A DNA stretch of 64,000 nucleotides. Origin: Bacteroidales bacterium UBA3824 (GTDB lineage: Bacteria > Bacteroidota > Bacteroidia > Bacteroidales > UBA3824). A program made the translations under genes and the position numbers. Numbering within the stretch: position 1 is the first letter of the stretch; every line of letters begins with the position of its first letter. Below the pieces are notes generated by a model that was not told the DNA's origin, did no database searches, and saw nothing but the letters and a program-made list of their open reading frames with translations. This document shows, in pieces, positions 8,670-15,455 of the stretch. The stretch spans positions 14,464 to 78,463 of the forward strand of contig DGIK01000073.1 of assembly GCA_002393195.1 (NCBI GenBank), given 5' to 3'.

Positions 8670-8677
8670 CAAATATA
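8670..8677 (-). promoter_or_regulatory. -7 box (TATATTTG) of RT-associated RNA
   Basis: TATATTTG on the minus strand fits TAnnTTTG, with a TTTG-rich stretch about 20 bases further upstream near 8690-8698 that could serve as the -33 element. Confidence 0.6.
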
Positions 8678-8710
8678 ACGAAAGTTTTGCAAAAAAATGT
8701 ACAAAATAAT

Positions 8711-8757
8711 AAAAAAAATCATTGACCAATCATAATTAAATGATAGTCAATGATTTT
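8711..8757 (-). terminator. Intrinsic terminator of cysD
   Basis: Perfect 12-base arms AAAATCATTGAC (8715-8726) and GTCAATGATTTT (8746-8757) with a nested ATCAT/ATGAT stem. Read on the minus strand it is followed by a run of eight T residues. It isolates cysD from the RT unit. Confidence 0.8.
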
Positions 8758-8778
8758 GCATTTGAATTATTTTTTTAA

Positions 8779-9669
8779 TTAAAAATACCCATTAATCTTC
8801 CTGTCCTCCATAGCAGTTTCGCTGCGTTTGTCGTCGGCACGTCCGCCGCGCTCTGTTACGCGGGTTGCGGCTGTTTCGGCAATGATGTCTTCGATGGAGT
8901 GCGCAGTGGAAAGTGTTAATCCTGTGCAAGTTATGTCGCCAATGGTGCGGCAGCGAACTTGCTTTTCTACCACTTCCTCTTCGGGACGGCGTTTGATGCA
9001 CGGTTCGGCGGCAAGCCACTGTCCATCACGGAAAAAGCATTTGCGGGTGTGGGTGTAATAGAGGCTCGGCAGCGGAATTTTTTCGCGGTAGATGTACTGC
9101 CAAACGTCCATTTCGGTCCAATTTGAGATGGGGAACACGCGGAAATGTTCGCCCATATTTTTCTTGCCGTTGAGAATGTTCCAAAGTTCGGGACGTTGGT
9201 TTTTGGGATTCCACTGACCAAACTCGTCGCGGTGCGAAAAAATACGTTCCTTGGCGCGGGCTTTCTCCTCGTCGCGGCGTGCTCCGCCAATGCAAGCGTC
9301 AAATTTGTATTCCTCAATAGTATCGAGTAATGTGGTGGTTTGCAGGGCGTTGCGCGATGCGTTGTAACCAGTTTCTTCCTTTACGCGACCGGTGTCGATG
9401 CTCTTTTGAACCGAGCCAACAATGAGTTCGGCATTGAGACGTTTTACAAGTTCGTCGCGGTAGTCGAGAGTCTCTTGAAAATTGTGTCCCGTGTCGATAT
9501 GCACCAACGGAAACGGCAATTTGGCAGGATAGAACGCCTTGTAAGCCAAGTATGTTACCACAATGGAATCCTTTCCGCCCGAAAACAATATTGCCGGACG
9601 TTGAAACTGCGCAGCCACTTCGCGCAGTATATAAATTGATTCCGCTTCTAATTCGTTTAGATGTGTCAT
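8779..9669 (-). CDS. cysD: Sulfate adenylyltransferase small subunit
   Basis: CysD catalyses, with the GTPase CysN, formation of adenosine 5'-phosphosulfate from ATP and sulfate. The 296-residue length is typical. The PP-loop SGGKDS is at residues 30-35, followed by HIDTGHNFQETLDYRD, GGARRDEEKARAKER and the C-terminal CRTIGDITCTG and MEDRKINGYF. In most genomes cysN follows at once; here a terminator and then the RT-associated RNA follow, and no cysN is in the window. The gene may use a distant cysN. Identity is near certain. Confidence 0.96.
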   Translation of the reverse strand: MTHLNELEAESIYILREVAAQFQRPAILFSGGKDSIVVTYLAYKAFYPAKLPFPLVHIDTGHNFQETLDYRDELVKRLNAELIVGSVQKSIDTGRVKEETGYNASRNALQTTTLLDTIEEYKFDACIGGARRDEEKARAKERIFSHRDEFGQWNPKNQRPELWNILNGKKNMGEHFRVFPISNWTEMDVWQYIYREKIPLPSLYYTHTRKCFFRDGQWLAAEPCIKRRPEEEVVEKQVRCRTIGDITCTGLTLSTAHSIEDIIAETAATRVTERGGRADDKRSETAMEDRKINGYF

Positions 9670-9785
9670 TTTTCAAAACTTTTTTATGGGGCAAAATTCG
9701 GGATTAGTTTGTTTTTTGAGAAATAATTTGCGGTGGAATAATGCAGCAAATAAAATGGAGTTTTGCAGTTTTTCCGCAATTTTTG

Positions 9786-9793
9786 TATCTTTG
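9786..9793 (+). promoter_or_regulatory. -7 box (TATCTTTG) of apbE
   Basis: TATCTTTG, 23 bases before the ATG at 9816. It shows that the longer frame starting at 9741 cannot be the real start. Confidence 0.6.
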
Positions 9794-9815
9794 CGGACGA
9801 AAATTTCACGACCAA

Positions 9816-10850
9816 ATGAACACAAAAAATACATTAAAAATCGCTTGTGCTGCCGTGTGTGCATTGTTGATGGCGTCGTCATGCGCCAATAGGCAGGGCA
9901 AACCCACCGACACGCAATATATGTTGGCGCAGGGACGTGCGCAGGGCACTACGTGGCACATTACTTACAAGAGTTTCAATGGCGAAGACCTCACGCCGAA
10001 GTTCGATTCGATTTTGAAGGCTTTCGACTATTCTATTTCGACGTACAACAAGGAGTCGCTCCTCACCAAAATCAACAACAATGAGGACGTTGCGCCCGAC
10101 GGTGTAATTACGGCGGTGTTCCAACAGTCGCAACGTATGTACGCCCTCACCGACGGACTTTTTGACCCGACTTGCCGCCCGCTCGTCAACGCCTGGGGTT
10201 TTGGCAAGCACACCGACCTCCGCAAACCGTCGCAGAAGGAGTTGGATTCGGTGCTTCAATTTGTCGGTATGGACAAGGTGCGCATCGAAAACAGCCGCAT
10301 CATCAAGGACGACCCGAGGCTTACTCTCAATTTCAACGCCAATGCGCAGGGTTACAGCGTGGATTTGATTTGTGATTATTTGAAGGCTAATGGCTACACC
10401 GATTATCTTGTGGAGATTGGCGGCGAGACTCGCGCAGTAGGCTGTAATCCTTACGGCGACAATTGGCGCATTGCCATCGACAGCCCAATCGACGGCTCCA
10501 CGGAGCAAAACCGCGAGTACAACACCGTGGTTCGCATCACCGGCAAATCGCTCTGTACATCAGGAGATTACAGGAATTTTTTAAAGGTTGACGGCAAGAA
10601 ATACAGCCACGAACTCAATCCCAAAACCGGCTACCCAAAGGACGACAGCCTGTTGTCTGTTTCTGTACTCAGCGACCTTGCCATCGATGGCGACGCGCTT
10701 GCAACGGCTGTAATGGTGATGGGTATGGAGCGCGGATTTCAATTCCTTGATTCGTTGCCCAATGTGGAAGGATATTTTATCTATGCCACGGGCGACGGCG
10801 GATTTGGCGTGAAGAAGACGAAAGGTTTCGTTGAACAGTCATTAAAGTAA
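9816..10850 (+). CDS. apbE: FAD:protein FMN transferase (ApbE family lipoprotein)
   Basis: A 344-residue protein that attaches FMN covalently to a threonine in target proteins such as Nqr or Rnf subunits. A lipoprotein signal peptide ends LLMASSC with the lipidated cysteine at residue 23. Family motifs are GTTWHI, the FDPTCRPLVNAWGFG region, NFNANAQGYSVDLI, VEIGGETR, and ELNPKTGYP near the C-terminus, with the late DALATAVMVMG. It acts outside the inner membrane, anchored by lipid. No Nqr or Rnf genes are adjacent. The next gene starts within 40 bases, so the two may be cotranscribed. Confidence 0.92.
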   Translation: MNTKNTLKIACAAVCALLMASSCANRQGKPTDTQYMLAQGRAQGTTWHITYKSFNGEDLTPKFDSILKAFDYSISTYNKESLLTKINNNEDVAPDGVITAVFQQSQRMYALTDGLFDPTCRPLVNAWGFGKHTDLRKPSQKELDSVLQFVGMDKVRIENSRIIKDDPRLTLNFNANAQGYSVDLICDYLKANGYTDYLVEIGGETRAVGCNPYGDNWRIAIDSPIDGSTEQNREYNTVVRITGKSLCTSGDYRNFLKVDGKKYSHELNPKTGYPKDDSLLSVSVLSDLAIDGDALATAVMVMGMERGFQFLDSLPNVEGYFIYATGDGGFGVKKTKGFVEQSLK

Positions 10851-10886
10851 ATAATTATGTCGTCTAATGTAATTAATTATCCCACA

Positions 10887-11528
10887 ATGCAAAACTTCAA
10901 GGCAATATTTTTCGATTTTGACGGCACTATCGCCGACACTGTCAACGGCATCCTCGCCACGATGACGGCAACTTTCAAGGAACTTGACATTACGCTGCCT
11001 CCCGCAGATGAGATGCGGGCTACGATTGGTATGCTCCTCGGCGACGCGCTCCAAAAACTTGGCAACCTCGACAATGCCCGTCGCGAACTTGCCGTCAAGA
11101 CCTACCAACGTCTTTTCAGCGAGGTGGAACTCCCAAATACACGCATTTTCCCCGGCGTGGCGCAGACGCTCCAGCAATTACGTTCTAAGGGCGTTAAATT
11201 GGCGATTGTAACATCTCGCGGCATAGGTTCGTTGCGCCTGATATTGACCAAGAACGGCATTTTGGATTATTTTGACGAACTTGTAACCCGCGACAACGGT
11301 TTTGCGCCCAAGCCCGCGCCCGATATGGTCAATTATCTTCTTAAAAAGATGAACCTCGCACCGCATGAAGTCCTTGTAGTCGGCGATACAACCTTCGACA
11401 TTGATATGGGCAACGCCGCCGGCTGCAAGACTTGCGCCGTTACGTATGGCAACCACACCGCCGAAATGCTTGCAAAGTCGAAGTGCGATTGGATGGTGGG
11501 GAGTTTTGAGGAGATTGCGGGATTGTAA
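10887..11528 (+). CDS. HAD-superfamily hydrolase, phosphoglycolate phosphatase-like
   Basis: A 213-residue HAD phosphatase. Motif I is FFDFDGT (nucleophile Asp10, acid Asp12), motif II is IVTSRG, motif III is the lysine in APKPAPDM, and motif IV is VVGDTTFDIDMG. The cap is the small helical type used by Gph/PGP enzymes, so a small phosphomonoester such as 2-phosphoglycolate or a nucleotide is plausible, but the substrate is not determined. The start at 10887 places MQNFKAIFFDFDGT at the N-terminus as in relatives; an in-frame ATG at 10857 would add ten residues. Confidence 0.85.
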   Translation: MQNFKAIFFDFDGTIADTVNGILATMTATFKELDITLPPADEMRATIGMLLGDALQKLGNLDNARRELAVKTYQRLFSEVELPNTRIFPGVAQTLQQLRSKGVKLAIVTSRGIGSLRLILTKNGILDYFDELVTRDNGFAPKPAPDMVNYLLKKMNLAPHEVLVVGDTTFDIDMGNAAGCKTCAVTYGNHTAEMLAKSKCDWMVGSFEEIAGL

Positions 11529-11572
11529 ACAACAAAATTAATTATTGTTGTCGGAATGTTTATTGTGATTTA

Positions 11573-11633
11573 TACATAATATATTATGTGTAATTCGCAA
11601 AAATAGCGATTTATACATAAAATATTATGCGTA
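11573..11633 (+). promoter_or_regulatory. Twin palindromic operators of the hipBA-like operon
   Basis: Two near-identical palindromes, TACATAATATATTATGTGTA (11573-11592) and TACATAAAATATTATGCGTA (11614-11633), each preceded by GATTTA. Their centres are 41 bases apart, about four helical turns, so dimers would bind on the same face. They lie 28 bases before the TACCTTTG box. Autoregulation by the HTH protein encoded next is the obvious reading. Confidence 0.7.
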
Positions 11634-11660
11634 AAATTTTGAGATTAGAAGGAAATATGT

Positions 11661-11668
11661 TACCTTTG
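11661..11668 (+). promoter_or_regulatory. -7 box (TACCTTTG) of hipBA-like operon
   Basis: TACCTTTG matching TAnnTTTG, 26 bases before the ATG at 11695 and just downstream of the twin operators. Confidence 0.6.
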
Positions 11669-11694
11669 CTACATCAACAAAACACTATTTGATT

Positions 11695-12009
11695 ATGGAA
11701 TTTAACAAATACGTTTTTGACCCGTACCCATTGGAGGTAACGATGCGGCGTCTTGCTGAAAACCTGAAAGCAAGGCGATTGGAGAAGAAATTCTCCACCA
11801 AAACTCTTGCGCAAATGAGCGGCGTGCCGGCACCAACAATTCAGCGTTTTGAATTGAAACACTCCATCTCGCTCGAATCTTTCGTAAAGATAGCCAAGGC
11901 GTTAGGCTATTCCGAAGAGATTATGAACCTTCTCTCCGAACCTAAGTACGACACAATGGAAGAACTTTTGGAAATCAACAAAAACAGCACAAGAAGGAGG
12001 GGCGTATGA
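11695..12009 (+). CDS. HipB-like helix-turn-helix antitoxin
   Basis: A 104-residue XRE-type DNA-binding protein. The HTH is LAENLKARRLEKKFSTKTLAQMSGVPAPTIQRFE, seen in residues 20-60 as two short stretches, followed by a helical tail. The gene ends in ATGA overlapping the start of the HipA-like kinase gene, the usual antitoxin-first arrangement. The paired upstream palindromes support repression of its own promoter. An alternative TTG start at 11689 would add two residues. In HipBA systems the antitoxin holds the kinase inactive. Confidence 0.85.
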   Translation: MEFNKYVFDPYPLEVTMRRLAENLKARRLEKKFSTKTLAQMSGVPAPTIQRFELKHSISLESFVKIAKALGYSEEIMNLLSEPKYDTMEELLEINKNSTRRRGV

Positions 12010-13100
12010 TAGATAAGTTGTTGTTAGTAAACGTGTTGTATCACGGCAAAAAAGTTGGTACACTTACTTGCAGAAAGCGCGGTGTTTGCAGTTTTGAGTA
12101 CGACAAACAGTGGCTTGTTGACGGCTTTTCGATTTCGCCATTAAAACTGCCGTTAAAATCAGGTATTTTTACTGCTGATTATCAACCTTTTAACGGCAAT
12201 TTCGGCGTTTTTGAAGATTCATTGCCCGGAGGTTACGGCGAATATCTCATAAACAAGGTGTTAAAAAAGAATAGCATTGATTATCAATCGCTTACACCTG
12301 TGCAAAAACTAAGTCTTGTGGGAAGTGGTGGTCTTGGGGCGTTGTGTTATATACCTGAAAACAAGGTAATTAACGACAGTTTTGACGGTTCTTTTGACCA
12401 AATGCAACAGATTATCAACGATGTTCTTTCCGAAAAGACCGATTCTGCCGCCGGAATGTTATTCAACAAGAGCGGTAATTCAGGTGGCGCACGTCCAAAA
12501 TGCCTTTACACCGATGCAGACGGGCATTGGATTGTGAAATTTCGTCATATTTACGACCGCAAAGACATCGGTGAAATCGAATATGCTTATAATCTTGCAG
12601 CACGCAAATGTGGAATCGATGTCCCTGATTTTAAACTATTTGATGGCAAATATTTCGGGGTAAAGCGTTTTGACATTTTACCAAACGGGGAACGGCTGCA
12701 CGTTGTTACGGCAAGTGGACTTTTGAACGAGCCAATCACCCCGCCTAAAATGGATTACAACTCGCTTTTGCAACTTACAGGCTATCTGACACAAAGTTCG
12801 CAAGAGGTCGAACAACAATTTCGTAGAATGGCTTTCAACGTTATTGCCAAAAATTTAGATGACCACGCCCGCAATTTTTCATTTATTTATAAAAACGGTC
12901 GTTGGCATCTTTCGCCCGCCTACGACCTCACAAACGACAACACCCTCGGCGAACACGCTACAACTGTGAATTTCAACGGTTTGCCCAACGACGCAGATAT
13001 GATTTTCGTCGGCAAAAACATCAAAATTTCTGAAAAACGATGCAAGGATATTATTGATGAAGTGAGGGAAGGTGTAAGAGGTTTGGAGAAATGGTTTTGA
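12006..13100 (+). CDS. HipA-like serine/threonine kinase toxin
   Basis: A 364-residue HipA-family kinase. The N-terminal subdomain contains FEDSLPGGYGEYL, the Gly-rich/regulatory loop is SGNSGGARPK (156-165), the catalytic loop is IAKNLDDHARN (280-290) and the metal-binding segment is HLSPAYDL (301-308). The family phosphorylates aminoacyl-tRNA synthetases such as GltX and halts growth. All catalytic residues look intact. It overlaps the antitoxin gene by 4 bases. Downstream, the two tRNA-like RNAs converge on it from the other strand. Confidence 0.9.
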   Translation: MIDKLLLVNVLYHGKKVGTLTCRKRGVCSFEYDKQWLVDGFSISPLKLPLKSGIFTADYQPFNGNFGVFEDSLPGGYGEYLINKVLKKNSIDYQSLTPVQKLSLVGSGGLGALCYIPENKVINDSFDGSFDQMQQIINDVLSEKTDSAAGMLFNKSGNSGGARPKCLYTDADGHWIVKFRHIYDRKDIGEIEYAYNLAARKCGIDVPDFKLFDGKYFGVKRFDILPNGERLHVVTASGLLNEPITPPKMDYNSLLQLTGYLTQSSQEVEQQFRRMAFNVIAKNLDDHARNFSFIYKNGRWHLSPAYDLTNDNTLGEHATTVNFNGLPNDADMIFVGKNIKISEKRCKDIIDEVREGVRGLEKWF

Positions 13101-13181
13101 AGAAGTTGACATCTATAAAAAAACTTTCGGAATGATATTTTTTGTTAATATTGCCGTCAATTGTGGAACCAATTAAAATAG

Positions 13182-13310
13182 AGCGGGAAACAAGATTCGA
13201 ACTCGTGTCTCCGCACTTACTATTTATACGAAGCGTGTTTTTCAAAATAAATAATAAGTGCGTGCTCTAACCATTGGCAGAATAATGCTCTGCCACTAAG
13301 CTATTCCCGC
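13182..13310 (-). ncRNA. tRNA-like RNA 1 (expanded anticodon arm)
   Basis: About 129 nt with a 7-bp acceptor stem (GCGGGAA with TTCCCGC), a canonical T arm (ACGAG, loop TTCGAAT, CTTGT) and a 4-bp D stem (GCTT with GAGC). The D loop contains an extra hairpin, GGCAG with CTGCC. In place of a normal anticodon arm there is a 16-bp stem starting CGCACTTA with a 19-nt loop, so it has no standard anticodon. No CCA is encoded. It follows tRNA-like RNA 2 by 24 bases and is probably made from the same promoter. Not a functional elongator tRNA as read; role unknown. Confidence 0.65.
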
Positions 13311-13334
13311 ATTTTGTTGTCGCAAAATAAATAG

Positions 13335-13428
13335 TGCGGGAAACAAGATTCGAACTCGTGTATCACATAGACCGTATGTGCGTTCTAACCGTTGGCAGAA
13401 TATTGTACTGCCACTGAACTATTCCCGC
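13335..13428 (-). ncRNA. tRNA-like RNA 2 (D-loop hairpin insertion)
   Basis: A 94-nt cloverleaf sharing the acceptor stem, T arm and D-loop hairpin (GGCAG with CTGCC) of the downstream copy. The D stem is GTTC with GAAC, a compensated change against GCTT/GAGC in copy 1, which supports the fold. The anticodon position has a 5-bp stem CACAT/ATGTG with loop ACGGTCT; a GGT triplet would sit at the anticodon, but C replaces the near-universal U33. A TATCTTTG box lies 14 bases upstream. It may be a deviant tRNA or a tRNA mimic. Confidence 0.65.
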
Positions 13429-13441
13429 ATTTAAGATGTCG

Positions 13442-13449
13442 CAAAGATA
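13442..13449 (-). promoter_or_regulatory. -7 box (TATCTTTG) of tRNA-like RNAs
   Basis: TATCTTTG on the minus strand, ending 13 bases before the 5' end of tRNA-like RNA 2 and directed away from the OLD-like gene. Confidence 0.6.
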
Positions 13450-13596
13450 GAAATATTTTTTCTTTCCACAAACCACTGCCGCAAAAAACATCTTGCACAT
13501 TCGCGAAAGCGATTAATTCTTTTATTAGGGAGGCAATTAGTCGATAATTGTGATATTTTTTGCGAAAAAAAATTTGCAAGTTCATTTATTATGTGT

Positions 13597-13604
13597 TACT
13601 TTTG
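13597..13604 (+). promoter_or_regulatory. -7 box (TACTTTTG) of OLD-like ATPase gene
   Basis: TACTTTTG, 30 bases before the ATG at 13634. It excludes the longer frame that starts at 13550. Confidence 0.55.
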
Positions 13605-13633
13605 CAAAGTTAAGCAAAAACAACACAACGCCA

Positions 13634-15277
13634 ATGAAAATCAAGAAAATGATATTAACCAATTTCCGCGCATACAAACACGTTGAAATTGATTTTGATG
13701 ATTTTAACTGCATCGTAGGCAAAAATGATGTGGGTAAATCTACTATATTTGTTGCATTGGAGTGGTTTTTCGGGCAAAGAGAATTTGACGGTTATGATTT
13801 TAATTATGATACAATAAGAAAAAATCAATCAGATTCTATTTTTGGAGACGATGGAGAATTTTCTGTGGAAATTATTTTCACGGGAGAAATGGATGAAATG
13901 ATACAATGCGTAAACGTAAACTCTTTTGGCAGTTTAAAAACACATTATTTTGTAAAAGACTTTATAGAGGATGATTGTATTTGTATAAAAAAACAATTGG
14001 TAAATCCATTATCATGGAATAATTACAGATCAGGAACAAAACCTAATGTGTATGAAATAAAGGCATATTATTTCGATGAAATTGGCAATATTTTTTCTAA
14101 AATAGACATTAATACACTACGAGAAAAACATTTATCATTTAATTTAAATAACACTTCTAAACGTAAAGTTCTTAATGAATATCATGAGGAGAGTGAAAAA
14201 ATATGCGATGATTTATTCAAGTATTGCCGAAACAATACATCTAAAAGGAAAGAGAAATATATTGGATTCGATTATGACAAACTAATGTGCAGTAAGTTCT
14301 CAGAACTATTCAGATTACAACGTACTACTGATACTATTGATGGGTACATTAAACTATTGTTGCGACAAGATTATTTCGAACTTCAACGGAGGGTTATTTC
14401 TTCGAGGAATAAAATCGCCGCCCAATTATCAAACGAGTTTCTTAAATCAAACGAAAGTTTTAGATTCGTTGAAAATAGTGACGTCGACATTCTAGCAAAT
14501 GATATATTAATGACGAATGGTGGAATACCTTTACAGCACAGAGGAGAGGGGTTTCAGACAAATGTCAAGAATGCTATATTTAGATTGTTGTCTGACCCCA
14601 AATTTAATTCTAATCAAACTGTTATTATGGGTTTTGAAGAACCTGAAACACATTTGCACCCAAATGAACAGCGCAAAATGTATGAAACATTAAAAAATCT
14701 ATCAAAAATACACCAAGTTATTATAACGACCCATTCGCCATTTATTGTTAAAGAATTAGCGAAAGAAAAAGAAGGTGTGAAGTGTATTGTTTTGAAACAA
14801 ACGAATGGCAGTACAGAAAGAATTGATGTGGCTGAACGTGTTTTAAAATACAACAACAATTACGTTTCAATGAACGAAATTAACTATATTGCCTTTGCTG
14901 AAGGTTCAATAGAATTTCATATTGAATTATTTGGTTATATGCATCGATTGATAAATGAGAGAAACAGTGCTACATATAGTTTGGAACAAATTGACGATTA
15001 TTTAAAAACAAATTATAAGGCGAATTTAAGGATAGAAAAGTTTTATCGTATAGGTAAAAAAGAAGAACCAATAATTAGGAACGATAAGGAAACATTGCCC
15101 GAAAAGCGATTCGTTATTCAAGAGCGTTCTCTGCCTTATTGTGTACGTAATCAAATAGACCATCCGCATCCTTTAAATAGCAAGTTTGACAATATTGAAT
15201 TGATAAAACAATCTATTGATTATATGATTGGTGTAATAAATGATTTGAAATCAAAATCAAAGCGCGATTTCGTGTAG
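13634..15277 (+). CDS. OLD-like AAA/ABC-type ATPase with possible C-terminal HEPN-like motif
   Basis: A 547-residue protein. Walker A is GKNDVGKST (29-37), a signature-like segment is LQHRGEGFQ, Walker B is MGFEEPETHLHP (about 330-341) and the H-loop is TTHSPF (about 365). That is the SMC/RecF/OLD ATPase core found in many phage-defence proteins. The C-terminal 180 residues lack a clear TOPRIM triad. They include CVRNQIDHP, an R-x4-H arrangement (Arg505, His510) seen in HEPN RNases; this is suggestive only. Base composition is much AT-richer than the surrounding housekeeping genes, a sign of transfer. It diverges from the tRNA-like RNAs. Confidence 0.75.
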   Translation: MKIKKMILTNFRAYKHVEIDFDDFNCIVGKNDVGKSTIFVALEWFFGQREFDGYDFNYDTIRKNQSDSIFGDDGEFSVEIIFTGEMDEMIQCVNVNSFGSLKTHYFVKDFIEDDCICIKKQLVNPLSWNNYRSGTKPNVYEIKAYYFDEIGNIFSKIDINTLREKHLSFNLNNTSKRKVLNEYHEESEKICDDLFKYCRNNTSKRKEKYIGFDYDKLMCSKFSELFRLQRTTDTIDGYIKLLLRQDYFELQRRVISSRNKIAAQLSNEFLKSNESFRFVENSDVDILANDILMTNGGIPLQHRGEGFQTNVKNAIFRLLSDPKFNSNQTVIMGFEEPETHLHPNEQRKMYETLKNLSKIHQVIITTHSPFIVKELAKEKEGVKCIVLKQTNGSTERIDVAERVLKYNNNYVSMNEINYIAFAEGSIEFHIELFGYMHRLINERNSATYSLEQIDDYLKTNYKANLRIEKFYRIGKKEEPIIRNDKETLPEKRFVIQERSLPYCVRNQIDHPHPLNSKFDNIELIKQSIDYMIGVINDLKSKSKRDFV

Positions 15278-15365
15278 GGGCGTCCTTGTGTACGCTCCGC
15301 TTACCAATCCACATCCCTGCATTCCCACAAATCATCATCGGAGCGTTGATGAGCAACGCCCCTAC
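15274..15365. repeat. Nested inverted-repeat (REP-like) element
   Basis: Outer arms GTAGGGGCGT (15274-15283) and ACGCCCCTAC (15356-15365); inner arms ACGCTCCG (15292-15299) and CGGAGCGT (15339-15346). The left arm supplies the stop codon of the OLD-like gene. A partial sequence of the same style, ending GCCCCTAC, lies near 45084. It resembles dispersed REP/MITE-like elements. Confidence 0.6.
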
Positions 15366-15407
15366 AAAAAAACATTTTTTCCTCTTGCACATTCCCCCAA
15401 AAAACTA

Positions 15408-15415
15408 TAAATTTG
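15408..15415 (+). promoter_or_regulatory. Promoter of carB (-33 TTG, -7 TAAATTTG)
   Basis: TAAATTTG at 15408-15415 with TTG at 15385-15387, 20 bases apart, fitting the Bacteroidota TTTG-N19-21-TAnnTTTG pattern. Confidence 0.6.
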
Positions 15416-15455
15416 TACCCGTCTAATTAGCAAAATTAATATAACATTCATTATA

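Noticed and set aside
13182-13428. Two ordinary tRNA genes (Gly GCC or Thr GGT)
   Set aside because: The GCC triplet has no pairing stem around it, and the alternative anticodon arms are abnormal (16-bp stem; C33). A plain tRNA call would misdescribe them.
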